Source: Moringa oleifera
Lineage: Eukaryota > Streptophyta > Magnoliopsida > Brassicales > Moringaceae
Assembly: GCA_021397835.1 (NCBI GenBank)
Contig: JAJFZO010000747.1
Span: forward strand, 3,412,501 to 3,476,500
Reading direction: 5' to 3'
Length of the DNA: 64,000 bases
Of the stretch, positions 1 to 11,287 are shown piece after piece. Below the pieces are notes generated by a model. The model did not search any database. It was not told the DNA's origin and saw only the letters and a program-made list of their open reading frames with translations. Position 1 is the first letter of the stretch. The number at the start of each line of letters is the position of its first letter. The position numbers were made by a program, and so were the translations under genes.

Positions 1-156
1 GTGGTTGAAGAGGTGTCCTTTACCGTGCAAGTTCCGACTAGAGGCAGCGGAAGGAGGTGGGTAGGGGCAGCAGGAGCTTCGAGGAAAGCGCTGACGAAAC
101 AGAGGACAAAAGCAAAGAGGGCCCACAACCCTTTGGCAAAGGACACTAACAAATAG
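1..156. other. possible partial exon at the left window edge
   Basis: The first 156 bases are much richer in G and C than the sequence that follows. They are open on both strands. On the plus strand a frame enters from outside the window and ends at a TAG at about 154-156, with many Lys and Arg residues near its end. On the minus strand an open frame leaves the window and reads a hydrophobic, signal-peptide-like stretch (Ala, Phe, Leu, Val), but it has no ATG. Either could be the end of a gene lying mostly outside the window. I do not recognise a family, and the strand cannot be decided. Confidence 0.2.
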
Positions 157-1631
157 GGTACCCTATAACCATAAGGGCGACACCTAATAGCGACACACAA
201 AGAGATGGGTGTATCATGGTGGCAGGCTTCCTGTTTGTGGCCAAAAATAATTGGTAGGCCCCGCACGCGCCCCCTTTTGTGATGCAAACCTTTGCGTTGG
301 TGGGACCTATTGAGCTCTCTGTGTAACCCACAAAGATCATGCCGTGCCCTCTAAACAAGTTGGCTGCAAATGTGCATGTGAGACAGCAGATGTTGGGGGT
401 GAGTTGCTTTGGTTGCCTACTGCCTGTTGGTGTGTCACAACAATTTGTACATTATTATTATTATTATTATTATTTTGTGCATGAAGAGGATTAGATGGAG
501 AAAGAGTGACCAAATTACTCATTCTTTGACCTAATCTGGCTATAAAAGATGGGGAAGAATCTTCATTACATTATTAGAAGTGAGACCATAGTTGAGGGAA
601 TTAAATCACATCACATCATGCCATGAAATCTAATCTAAATCTTTCATGTTCAATTGGGAAATTAGAGTCCTTTCTTTGACAAAATTAAAACCCGACAAAA
701 CACTTTTTGATTTTATTTGAGGTACTCACATCAGATTTTTTTTCTATTGGGTCGAACTGATTTTAAAGATAAGATCAATATTTTTTAAAAACTTTTTCTT
801 AAAAAACCATATATATATATATGTATGTATATATATTATCTTTATGCATCATGGGCACCACATAAAAAAAATAGTGAAATGTTTAAAATGAGACATTGGA
901 TGAGTGGTAAGCATCATCATATTTTCACAAAGAAGAAAATTTATTGCTCATCTGAATTTGTATTTTTATAAAAACAATTTAAAATATTTTTCATAAATTA
1001 TTATTATATTATTAAATAAATAAATAGTTAATTAAATAATATTATTTATTTATAATTTCAAATTAAAAATATTAAAAAAATTATCTATTATTCCGTTTTA
1101 TGTTTTTATTATATTTTTAATATAAAACTTTTATTTATAATTTTTATAAAATTTTAATTATATATTAATTTATAAATAAATAGAGAAATAAAACTTCAAC
1201 TTTAATTTTGTGACAGCGTCTCTTTAAAAATCTACCGATAAAACAAAGAATCCATCTTCAGATCATAAATTGCATTAAATGCTGATAAATTAGGGTTTAA
1301 ATTTCAAATACAAACAAAGCAGACCCAATAGCCCCATTTATGGTTACCACCTACCTCCTGTGTCCTATTGGAATTGTCTTTACCAAAACTGGCCTCCTGT
1401 TAGCCTCTCTGGCTCTGCCTCATTGGCTTTTTACAAGTTAAAACAACAGAGGAAACACCCACCAATCATCCAGTCTTCAATTTCAAATTCCAACCCAAAT
1501 AGATACTTTCAATTTCAAAATTTAATCAAATTCTCACAACAACCCCCACAACTTCAAAATCTCTATCTCTTATTTACATTTTTTGCCATTCTGTAGATTA
1601 ACTTCGTGGACAAGATGTTCCATTTCTCCCT
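157..1631. other. intergenic, no gene seen
   Basis: No coding exon can be supported. The stretch holds an ATT trinucleotide run (451-474), a TATA-like TATAAAAG at about 540 with no open frame behind it, a TA dinucleotide run near 810-835 and very AT-rich DNA from about 940 to 1200. The last 250 bases are the likely 3' flank of the HIPP gene on the minus strand. Confidence 0.5.
451..474. repeat. ATT trinucleotide microsatellite
   Basis: An uninterrupted run of about eight ATT units, read directly. Confidence 0.9.
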
Positions 1632-3436
1632 TCACATGATAGAGCAAGCATTAGGGTTCTCGTCGCTGAACATTTGTGGAGCATGCAGATGGACCGGGTG
1701 GTACCCGTACCCATAATCGTATCCGTATCCGAACCCCGGTTGCTGCCCCATGTAGGCTGCTGGCTGACCCATGAAGGCTGGTTGACCCATGAAGGCTGGT
1801 TGACCCATGAACGGTGGTTGTCCCATGTACTCCATCCGGTTCTCTTCCATTTTGTTGCCGCCACCACCCTCTTGTATACCACCTTTCTTTTTCTTTCCAC
1901 CGCCGCCGCCACCACCTTGGTTGTCACCGCCATTGTTGGCCTCCTCTTTATCTTTATCCTTCTCCTTCTGTTTCTCTTTGTCTTTCTTAGGTGGCACGAC
2001 CTCCACTGATCTCTTCAGTCTCTCCTTTAGGTTTTCGGTCAACGCCTTCACGTCCATGGTACCCTTCACTGTCACCAGATCCTTCTGCTTGTCCACTGTC
2101 ATCCCCTGCACCCCTGTTAGAAAATCAAGACACCATTAAAATCCACGACACCGGTTTTAATGCAGTAGGTTTACTCAGAAACGCCGTCAGGGTTACGGCT
2201 CACCTTTGGCCTGGTTGATAGTCTTGGAAATCTTCTCAATGCAACCTTGGCAGTGCAGACTCAGCTTCAAAACCGCCGTCGTCACCGGAGCCTATAATAT
2301 ATTTTACCATTTAGAAAATTTGCAGGAAACCCAACCAAAATCCTTTTTAAAACACAGCAAGTGTTAAAATAATCTTAAATTAATAGTAGAATTTATGATT
2401 TCTCTGCACAGAAAACTGAAACTTAAAAAGACCACAGAGAGCTTCTGTTTCTGTGCAATAAATTCAGATAGGATATGAAAGCACTATAAATAAATTGAAG
2501 AAAGCACTTAATAAATCATTTAAAGAAGGCACCAACCATGGAGCAAAGTAGATTACCTCTTTGGGTTTCTTATCTTTTTCCTGTTTCTTATCATCAGATT
2601 TCTTGTTACCGTCTTGTTTGGCATCTTTGTTTTTGTTGTTGTTGTTCTCTTTGTCTTTGTCTTTGTCTTTGTCTTTCTTGGGTTGTGGAGAGATGAGGTC
2701 GACTTTCTTCTTGGTTTTCTGCAGCAATTTCTCTTGAATCTTAGATGGATCCACAAATCCAACAACGGTCAGTTTGTTTGAATCAGTCTCTGATTTCACC
2801 TTCTCAACTCCTGACGTTGAACGGGGAAAAGGAAACAGAGCATGAGATAAAGAACGATCAATATATTTTCCAAAATAAGAAAACCTAAAGAAGGCAAATA
2901 TTCGGAGAGAAACCAGAGAGGGCAACCGAAAAGAGCCGGTAACAGAGGGCATTATGAAACCAAAAACCCACTATACAGAGTGGAATCTGAGAGGGTTAAT
3001 GTGTAACAATCAAGATTTTCAGTTTCAGAAAGAGAGAAATTCATGGAAAAGGAAACAGGCAAAACATAATGGTGGGAAATTATGAAGAAAGGGAAACAGA
3101 GAGAAATATAGCAGATAATGGGTGTCATGAGGGTTTCACAGGAGATAGATGAAAGGGTACCTTCAAAACCACGAACCAGTTTGACGATTTTGGAGGCACA
3201 GCCTTCACAATGCATATCGATCTTCAAAACAACAGTAATGGGAGTCTTTTCTTCCTTCTTAGACTCTCCATTTCCTTTCTTCTTCTCCCCTTCGTTCTTG
3301 TTCTCTTTCTTCTTCTGCAATAAACAAAACCAACAAGCCATTGTCAACACATCTGATTAACACAGCGGAGCAAGAGAGAGAGAGAGAGAGTGAAAGAAGA
3401 AAGAGAGATATGAGTGAGTTAACTCACCTCCCCCAT
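1632..3436 (-). CDS. heavy-metal-associated isoprenylated plant protein (HIPP), two HMA domains
   Basis: Predicted metallochaperone-like protein that binds heavy-metal ions and is anchored to membranes by a C-terminal prenyl group. The exons, all with GT-AG introns, are 3436-3428, 3314-3161, 2810-2557, 2291-2204 and 2113-1632. They total 987 nt (328 aa), and all phases fit. The first exon codes only for Met-Gly-Glu. The first HMA domain carries MHCEGC (Cys39, Cys42). A long Lys/Asp/Glu/Asn linker follows, then a second HMA domain with LHCQGC (Cys153, Cys156). The tail contains a poly-Gly run, four MGQP-type repeats, a Gly/Tyr-rich segment and the CaaX box CSIM at 325-328. Two HMA domains plus CaaX place it in the HIPP1-8-like group. 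A TATAAAT about 70 nt upstream (3505-3511) and the CEGC, CQGC and CaaX motifs make the call firm. The exact HIPP number is not assigned. Confidence 0.95.
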
Positions 3437-3504
3437 AGTGAGTTAACGAGCAGTTTCTTGTGAGTGAGAAATAATCGGAATGAAGAGTAGAAAATGAAAC
3501 GGGC

Positions 3505-3511
3505 ATTTATA
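3505..3511 (-). promoter_or_regulatory. TATA box of the HIPP gene
   Basis: TATAAAT read on the minus strand about 70 bases upstream of the HIPP start codon. A GA-rich tract (3371-3390) lies in intron 1, downstream of the start. Confidence 0.5.
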
Positions 3512-4944
3512 GAGGAACAAGGAAAAGGAAGTTACTCAGTGGCGATGATGTATGTATGTGTATGTCGTCATATATACATCATGCCATGGATGCATTTCAA
3601 ATACGAATTTTCCATTTCCGTTTTATTAAACCGACTCCTTGCGGACTAAGAAGCGTGGACTGCAAGTTCTACGCGTTGATGGGTCGGGTGGTGGGCACGG
3701 AGAAAGGGCCGTGGAATTTGGTGGGCAGTTGCCTTTCCTTTCATGGGCTGTACAGAGGAGAGCCATTCCTTTTCTTCTCTTTCTCTACCTTTCCTCTCTG
3801 TTTCCCTCTCGTGCCTTTTGGGTTTGGTTTTGTTTGTTTGTAGGGGGACAAGCTACTTTTCTACCCTTACTCATCTTCTTCCTCGAAAGTGCCTCTCGCA
3901 AAGACATACCCTTTAAATTTAGGGCATGTGACCTACCGGTCACAAGATTAATTGGGATATGAATATGTTTGTTATAATCATAATGAACTTGATTTGAAAT
4001 GAATAAAAAATAGAGTAAACGGAAATGAAAGTGAGAAATCAAATTCAGAATAAGTTATTTATTTAAAAATAAAACTAAAAAATTTTATTCGTGCATTTAT
4101 TTAAATTCAAATAAAATTTCATGTAAAATAATAAAAATTTTTATATATACAAAACCATATAGGGATAAGGATGTGAAGAAGCTAAGCAACCCAACGGGCC
4201 CCTTTAGTGGGCTCAAGTTCTATTGAGTGGGCTTCAATGGCTAATGGGCTTAAAGAAAAGAGAAATTGAGCCTATCTCTTGGGGTTATAGTGCATGAAAT
4301 GATTGAGTGGCCGGGCCATAGGAATTTGGAGTGAGAAATTGGCCCAATTGAAAGAATCTCCCGGGTGCCACTAATAATATTTTATTTTTATTTTATTTTT
4401 CAGATAATATTAAGATTGATACAATGACATAACCCTGGAAAATATCATTTTCCTAAGAACCAAACACTTGGCTATAGACAAGCTTTAAGTCACTACAAAA
4501 GGGACCCTTTGAGTGATGTGCGTTAAATTCAGTCCAAAATCAATGAATCAAATTGAAAATTTTGGAGACTTTCAATTGGAGAAATTTGAAATTTTTTTGC
4601 ATGTGGACCAGAAATGGATAGTGATTGTCATTATCATAGTCATTAGAAGAGAAGTCCCCCCACATGAACATTGAGGTCCTATTCGAACCTGATTCCCACG
4701 AATGGAAGCTTCGTAACGAGATTTTTCTTTTGCAAAACTTTCGAAATAGTAATTTACGTATTTATAATTATTTATAACATTATATTTGTTTAATGATGAT
4801 CTGTCTAAGATCCATCCAAAATCCTTCAAGAATTATTCGGTCCAAGTCGGACCGAAGATACTTTTATTGCAAGGATGAAAATCTTTTATATGTTTTAAAA
4901 AATAAATTATATATTATGAGTTTTTATTGATAAAAATAAATTTG
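3512..4944. other. intergenic, HIPP upstream region
   Basis: No gene is supported. The part at 3600-3960 is less AT-rich and open in short frames, but it shows no family motif. At about 4190-4350 there is a dense set of GGGCC, TGGGCT and GGCCC motifs on both strands, the kind found in plant core promoters (site II-like), yet no transcript can be placed. Confidence 0.4.
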
Positions 4945-5250
4945 AGTAAAAATCTCATAAAATCTTGATATTTATCTTACGTTTATTTAAAAAGTGATAA
5001 ATTAAATTTTATTTTATTAAATTAAATTAAATTAAATATTATCAAAAAATTTAAAAATTAACAGTATTTAAATTGAAGATCTTATATAATAAATTTTTAT
5101 TTTAATTTTTTTATAAATACAAAAAATATTTAAACTATTATTGCAAATTTTTTTATAAATTTATAAGTATTGAAAATATATTTTTTAAAATTTATAATAT
5201 CAAAATTTTTGAAAAATAACATAATTACATATAAAAATGCAATGATTACC
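4945..5250 (+). repeat. MITE-like AT-rich repeat, left part of a copy
   Basis: It starts with the family's terminal sequence (GAGTAAAAATCTCATAAAAT, then CTTGATATTTAT) and continues with the same ordered internal blocks seen near 53.6, 54.6, 60.4, 61.0, 61.8 and 62.6 kb. The copy appears to be interrupted at about 5250. Confidence 0.55.
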
Positions 5251-5294
5251 GAATAATATAAATGTATATATATAAAGTCAAAAATCTTACGTAT

Positions 5295-5475
5295 TGATGA
5301 AACAATTCTTAAATCATGTAATACGATTATAAATATATAAAAATCAAAATTTGATATGCCAATTCATAAAATAATTCTTAAATCATGTGATGCGATAATA
5401 AATATAAAATAATATTATATGTTGGTTGATGAAACAATTTTTGAATGATGTAAACCAATTATAAATTTATGAAAA
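5295..5475 (+). repeat. three imperfect tandem units of about 65 bases
   Basis: The block AAACAATTCTTAAATCATGT, followed by an ATACGATTATAAATAT-type end, recurs three times, starting near 5300, 5369 and 5431, with substitutions. It lies directly after the truncated MITE-like copy. Confidence 0.6.
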
Positions 5476-5799
5476 ATTAAAATTAAATAAGTATTATTAA
5501 ATAGGTTTAAAGGGAAAGAAAAGAAAGAAAATCAAAGAAATTAGTGGTTAGGTGGGGGAATATTAGCTAGAGAAGTTAGAGGGTGGATAGAGGGCCGGAC
5601 TGGAGGATTCTGGACTTGTAAGGTTGCTGGGTGTCTGATTTAAGGGGGACCCGCCCCGAGACCGGAGTCGTTATATTTCGGGTCAGGTGGACCTCAAGCT
5701 GCTCACCAACTTCTCAGACTCTGTGCGTCTTCTTGCAGAAATAGAAATTCCACTTTGCTCTTCCAACCAATTAACCATTTTTGAACATAACATGGTCCT

Positions 5800-6120
5800 A
5801 AACGATTTATATTTGATGATAAATCAATCGATTTATTAAGTTGGATCAAATTAAATATTATTAAAAATTTTAAAAATTGATTATGTTCAATGAAAATCTC
5901 ATAATATAAATTTAAATTTAAATTTTTTATAAATAAAAAAAATATTTGAATTACCTCAATAAAGAATTTTATAAACACTTTAAGTATTCAAAATAATTAT
6001 TTTAAAAATAATTTTATTGTTAAAAATTTAAAAAATTTATAATAATAATTTAAGATAATTCGAATATAAATTTAATTTATATCAAATTAATAAATTAAAA
6101 TTAAATTATTAATGTTTCAC
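5800..6120 (+). repeat. MITE-like AT-rich repeat, partial copy
   Basis: This repeats the internal order of the family: a block ending ATATTTGAATTACC, then poly-A/T blocks, then a TTAATTTATATCAAATTAAT-type end. It is diverged, and its ends are not clear. Confidence 0.45.
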
Positions 6121-7165
6121 TTGATATAAAAAATATAATCGAGAGTTTTAAATATTTTTTTATTTGTTATATTAAAATTTATAGAAATATATTGGATGAT
6201 TAGACCATGATAAATACAACTCACACGCATTAATTCAAAAGAAACACAACTAATATGACTTCTTAATAAGATTGATTGAATACAACTGTAATTGACTGAT
6301 TTGTCTTCACATTCACATAATTTCAAAAATAAATGTCTTTTCATTTCCCCATTGTCTTCCCAAATTTGTTATACCAAAAGCATCGTAAGCCTTTCATGAT
6401 TCAACAGTGGGCAACTTTTTGTCCTGAAAAAGAAACCGAATAGTAAGAAGAAAATTGACAATTGATAATTCAATCTTGTTTAATTCTAAGTGGACATATG
6501 GCTAAACCCAACATCTTTTCAGTTTTTTGGTGTCATCTTTAATCATTAAATGAAGGGTTTACATGTTGGTCAACAGTGTGCCTCTTCCTTGAAGGGAAGG
6601 CCATGGGGATGGTGGGGAGTTGCTTTTGTGGTTTGCATGGTTCTGCAAATCCGTAATCTTTATGACAGAAAAAGATGGAAAAATGAAGAACCCTAGGCAA
6701 GTACATTGATGTAATGTAAGATTCTATATCATGATAAACTCTTTCCATTTTGCAAGAAAAATAATGGCATACCCAATACACTTAATTAACTGCTAAGCTA
6801 CTTGAATGATCAGAAGCCTTAATTTGCTCTCTATATCCCTTTCAACCAAGAAAAGAAAAGAAAAAAAGAGAAAATAAAGTGTGCTCCTAAACCCATCAAG
6901 ATTAAGTTGAGTTTCTTATGAAACATCAAAGGATGACAAGAAAAAGAGAAAAACACGGCAACTAGGTTTAGTAGGCTTCCCAGAGAATCAGAGGCAGTAG
7001 TTTGTCTCTATCTGAGAGAAAGAGAAAGACACGAGGAAGAGAGAGAAAGTCAGAGCTGTAAGAGATATCTATGGGATTTTTTTTTCCTCCGCTTCGCGTC
7101 CTTGACGATGCTTCAGTTTGTCCAATGTGGTCTTAAAACACACTTACCCACGAGGGGCTGTCAGA
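6121..7165. other. intergenic, no gene seen
   Basis: No coding frame or RNA signal was recognised. The stretch is purine-rich near 6850-7060 (GAGA-type tracts) and leads into the MIR530 promoter. Confidence 0.4.
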
Positions 7166-7170
7166 TATCT

Positions 7171-7240
7171 ATGACACGTGTGTCTCTCTCATTCGTTCAG
7201 ACATCGAGTCCCACGTGCGTGATGTGGTTCATCACGTGGC
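7171..7240 (+). promoter_or_regulatory. cluster of three G-boxes upstream of MIR530
   Basis: CACGTG occurs at 7175-7180, 7212-7217 and 7233-7238, three times within 64 bases, about 310-380 bases upstream of the inferred transcription start of MIR530. G-boxes bind bHLH factors such as PIFs and bZIP factors. In rice, OsPIL15 is reported to activate OsMIR530 directly (recalled from the literature), so a light or PIF link is plausible here. That link is inference. Confidence 0.65.
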
Positions 7241-7516
7241 ACCCCGAGTGACAGCTGCTATCATTGGACAGACATAAATAGCAATTGCCAACCAACAACC
7301 CCTCCCATTTTCCTTTATCTTTTTTTTCCTCTGCGGATCTTGTCCAATCCTTATCCGCCTCAGAGCACTAGTACATTACTTGACATGAATGAGCATAGTG
7401 TGCTTTAATTCTCAGTCTCTTTAAAAGAGGGTCTCGTTCCTTTTCCTCTCATTCCATTAAATTATGGCACAAAGTAAACAACTTAAAAGTGAGAGAGCCC
7501 TCCTTTTTCCTCTTCC

Positions 7517-7530
7517 TTTTATATATAATA
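7517..7530 (+). promoter_or_regulatory. TATA box of the MIR530 transcript
   Basis: TTTTATATATAATA is preceded by a CT-rich tract. The expected transcription start is about 30 bases downstream, near 7550-7560, about 85 bases before the mature miRNA arm. Confidence 0.6.
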
Positions 7531-7549
7531 CGATTTCAGACAGCTATCG

Positions 7550-9019
7550 TTCCTGATACTTGGGACGTTGTCAGAGAAGTGAGGAAGCTCTCTGCGAGAA
7601 GATAAGAGAGTGGCAGTGTTTGCTAAGTTGTTGCCTTTATCTGCATTTGCACCTGCACCTTACGGTGCTGAAGTGGTTCAAGCTTCAAAGCCCAAAGCAT
7701 GAAAGCAAAAAGGGTCTAGGATTCATGACTAGCTAGTACCAAAGCATGTGGAGGTGCAGGTGAAGGTGCAGATGAATGCCATCTTGGCTGGTCTTTCAGT
7801 AAACAGTACTTTCTCTTCCTGTTTAGGTCTCAAGGTTCCCAAAGCTTCTTTTTTCATTTGTGCTTGTCTGTGTGGTTTTGTGAGTGATATGTGGTTTTTC
7901 GAGCAGTGTTTTCTCTGGCCTTGTTTTGGTTTAAAGGGGATCTGAGCAAATTGCTTAAGACAAAGATCCCCGCGTCAGTTGTTACTGAAGACACGCTCCA
8001 GTGCAAGAAACCGGGCTCTCGAGGTAATCAAGACTTCCTCCCTCTCTTTCTGTTTCTCACTCCATCTTAAATATTTCTGTCTCCTTGGCAGGTAGGGAAA
8101 CATGGACACAACTGCTGATGAGTTACAGAAGGCAATGTTTTAGGCCAAGCTTTGCAGGCTCAACTATGGTGAGTGAGTTCTTGGGTAGTTTGTTACTTAG
8201 GTTTGTTCAATAACAAACAAGGATCTTAGGTATGAGAATGTATATGAGAGTCAGATTGAACATGATCATAATACTTTCAGGATTGCTTATTACTTTTCCT
8301 TGGAAACTTTGACAATCTTAAGGTCATAATTAACTTGAAGAATATAATGTACTAGTTGGGATATGAATATGATTGACGTTAGCTTTTTACTCAGATTACT
8401 TCAAACACTTTTGATTGATAAATCAACGATATAAAGATGTTGATTTTGCTGTGATTTCAAATGATTTTTGGAAAATGGCATGCACTGTTGCCCATCAAGA
8501 ACCCTAGGCAGACCAAAGTAAAAGCAACTTCTTTTTTCTGAATTTTAAAATGGAAAGATCTAATTGATTATACAGGAATTAGTAATTTTAGCGCATAGAA
8601 AAAACACAGCAAAAAAAACCAAAATTTTTTCTGGAATATATTGATAAGTACTGTAGCTATGTAAACATCATAACCTGTAGTTGTCAGCTTGATGAAAGCA
8701 AGAAAACAAATACAAAAATATGCTCTTCTTTGACTTAAGCAGGAATCTTGAACAAGATCAGACACAAAAGCCTTACTTTCGAGTTCCGTTGGGGAACTAA
8801 CTCATGGTAAGTCTCATGGAACAAGAAAATAGAGTTCATTTGCACAAATGGGGAATCAAAATGATCACATACATGTTTGATTTGAAAGATTTAGATTTCA
8901 ACTTATGTAGGTTTCATGAGATTTTCCATCTGGGTATTTGTCAACCTGCAGGTTTCTGATGGAGAGAATGTATGTGAAATAGATCCATGGAAGCATTGGC
9001 ACAGATGGGGCTTCTCAAG
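7550..9019 (+). ncRNA. inferred spliced primary transcript of MIR530
   Basis: No long open frame starts from an ATG here. Good splice signals suggest a multi-exon non-coding RNA. Exon 1 runs from about 7550 to 8023 (donor GAG/GTAATC) and contains the hairpin. Exon 2 is 8092-8168 (acceptor TTGGCAG, donor ATG/GTGAGT). Exon 3 is 8952-9019 (acceptor CCTGCAG, donor AAG/GTAATT). Further exons downstream are likely but not placed. The exon structure is inferred from splice motifs only; RNA reads would be needed to confirm it. Confidence 0.45.
7625..7790 (+). ncRNA. MIR530: MIR530 precursor hairpin
   Basis: The 5' arm carries TGCATTTGCACCTGCACCTT at 7642-7661, which I recognise as mature miR530 (the poplar form, from memory). 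The 3' arm at about 7750-7771 (GAGGTGCAGGTGAAGGTGCAG) pairs with it over 21 positions with one mismatch and three G:U pairs. The stem continues below the duplex: TTGCCTTTAT on the 5' side pairs with ATGAATGCCATC on the 3' side. The loop is about 85 nt. miR530 is a 20-21 nt plant miRNA that in rice targets a PLUS3-domain gene and affects yield. No target is expected in this window. Confidence 0.93.
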
Positions 9020-11287
9020 GTAATTAGCTCTCTCATATGTGCATCACTATTATGTTTATTTAGACACACCATTTGGGTTGTCTAGTTCTTTTCTTATGGT
9101 TTTTAAAGCATTGATACATTAATTTGGGCAATTCGATAAAATGATTTTAGAGATTCTTCTATATAGCTAAGTGATCAGTCGCACATTAATTAGTAATATC
9201 AATATAAGATCAGTATGAGTCTCCATTAATCAAACTAAATGTGAGTTCTAATTGGTTAGTCTCTACAATAAATAGAAAATTAATCAATCTCTTGTATTCA
9301 AATTGGTCTAATTAATCTTCTCTATCAATATTGCATCAATTTCTTTTTTTTGCCTTTTAGTTTCTGGACAGCAAAACTGATCCATTTTCTAATGTTTACA
9401 TTAAAATGAGTTCCTTAATTTGCTGTTGAAAAATTAATATTTACATTGTCAAGTTGTGGAGAGTACTGCCAATGAATTATTGTCAAATCATGAATTGCAC
9501 ATATTTAAGTAGATTCATGTATTTTCAAGTTTAGAATTTAACGTTGAACTAATTAAATATATCTTTTATATTATAAGGAAATCAAGTGATCATTTCAAAG
9601 TAATAATGAGTGAAGTCTTTTTCAAGATGATAAGGAACTTTTGAATTCAATAGGAAAAGCTTAAGGGATCTGAAACTGAATTCTGATTATGGCTATAAGC
9701 ATCTTGAATATCCTCTAGTCTCTAGATCACCAGACTTCTTAATTGAGATATCTTAGATTCCATAGAGGATAGGAAAAGCTATATATTTAAGAATCCAAAA
9801 CTGAAAAACAAAAAGTATAGGGCGAAGTTTCAACGTAGTCATCAAATCACAAAAACATTCAAGATTCTGTCAAAGGTGTATGTTTGTGAAAATGTATTAA
9901 TCTGAAGCTTTTTTTTTTTTTTTCGGTTAAGAGCTAGAGGCTGCTAGCTTAGAAGTTTTATGTAACGCAGGCATATTGATAACACTAGGGTTTGAGCTTG
10001 GAAAAGCCTGAATTTCAATATTTTTCTTTTTCCGAAGGGTAAGAAGAAATGAGGTAGTTTTGCATGAGCACCTGCAGTTAATTCAAAGAACTTGCTTGTT
10101 CATGTTCATCTGCGCATGTATTGCGACAAGTAAACAGAAGAGCTTCGTGTAAGCCATACACAACCAGTACTCTAGGAATGCACTTAGATGCAAAGGCAAT
10201 AAGGAAGGATTAAAGTATCTCTCCATCAAAGTGAAGGATGAGAACTGCTTGAAGATAGAGCAACTTCATGGTTGAGCTTATGATATTTCTCTGAAAATTA
10301 TTTGATAGAGTTAAATTGTCTGTCTCAGCATGTGATCAACTTAACCTAACTTATATTGTATTTTCATTGCTATTACTTTCTTCACATGATACTATGTTTG
10401 GGCAAGTACTTTCACACTTCATAACTAGGTTTTCTGCAAGAAAATTAACCTTGGGGTTATAGTCTGAGCAAAACAGGCTATAACACTGCATTTTCATGGG
10501 AGACATGCATTACGTGATCTATAGAATGGATGAGTAACTCCATCAAGAGATTGTCAGAATACCCAGATGAAATCCCACTTCTGTTATGATGACTGGAAGA
10601 TACTACTGAGACGAAATCTTGATTTGTCTGTACTGATGATACTGGTTGTTCATAAATGTATATATGCCATTCTCAGATAAGCTTCCACTACAAATGGCTA
10701 TGCATTCTGGATTTGAATCATAGACTATGTATCTTAGAATCAGTGAAGATTAAGCATCTTCAATTATGTTGTGAGACCTAAATGATTTGACTGCACCAAA
10801 GCTGCTTTTGGCCAATGTTTTTGCTTAAAATCAGTGAAGTCTTATGTAATTTGTGGAATCTCTTAATACAAATCTTTCTTGTTTTTGTCATAAGCTGCTC
10901 AGTTTCTCAATCAAGCAAATCCCTTATTTTCTTTCAATCGGTGGCAACATTTTGTAAAGCCGTCATTTATAGGACATGTTTTTGTCATTCTTGTTCTTGC
11001 CAGGTTGCAGCCCAGCCAGCATTAGCCCAGGGTTTACCAGTGGGCTCCCAGTGGGGGCCCTCGGGCTTCACTATCATTTTTTTGCATAATGGCTGCCTTA
11101 ATAGCTCAATTCTTATTCTTACATTGCTACAACAAACTTAAAATGGTTACTGTTAAATGAAGAGTTGCTGACATTAATTACCACAATCTGTTCTACCTCT
11201 TATTCAGTGACATGAAGGCAGTTGCCAAAGAATATATGAAGAGGCAGCTAACCTAAGAGCAACTGAAATGTGAATATCATAAGGGCA
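9020..11287. other. intergenic or downstream part of the MIR530 transcript
   Basis: No conserved coding exon was recognised. A T-rich run lies near 9910. A short GC-rich patch at about 11000-11080 (CCCAGCCAGC, GTGGGCTCCCAGTGGGGGCC) stands out from its surroundings, but it has no frame I can assign. The last 100 bases are the 3' flank of the 4CL-like gene. Confidence 0.35.

Noticed and set aside
1674..2139. Open frames of about 110 codons on the plus strand over the last HIPP exon
   Set aside because: They are antisense to a clearly conserved coding exon with biased codons; their low-complexity translation has no domain.
7748..7945. 65-codon open frame overlapping the miR530 opposite arm
   Set aside because: It begins at GTG, not ATG, and its first part is the miRNA stem; it is not a credible protein or miPEP.
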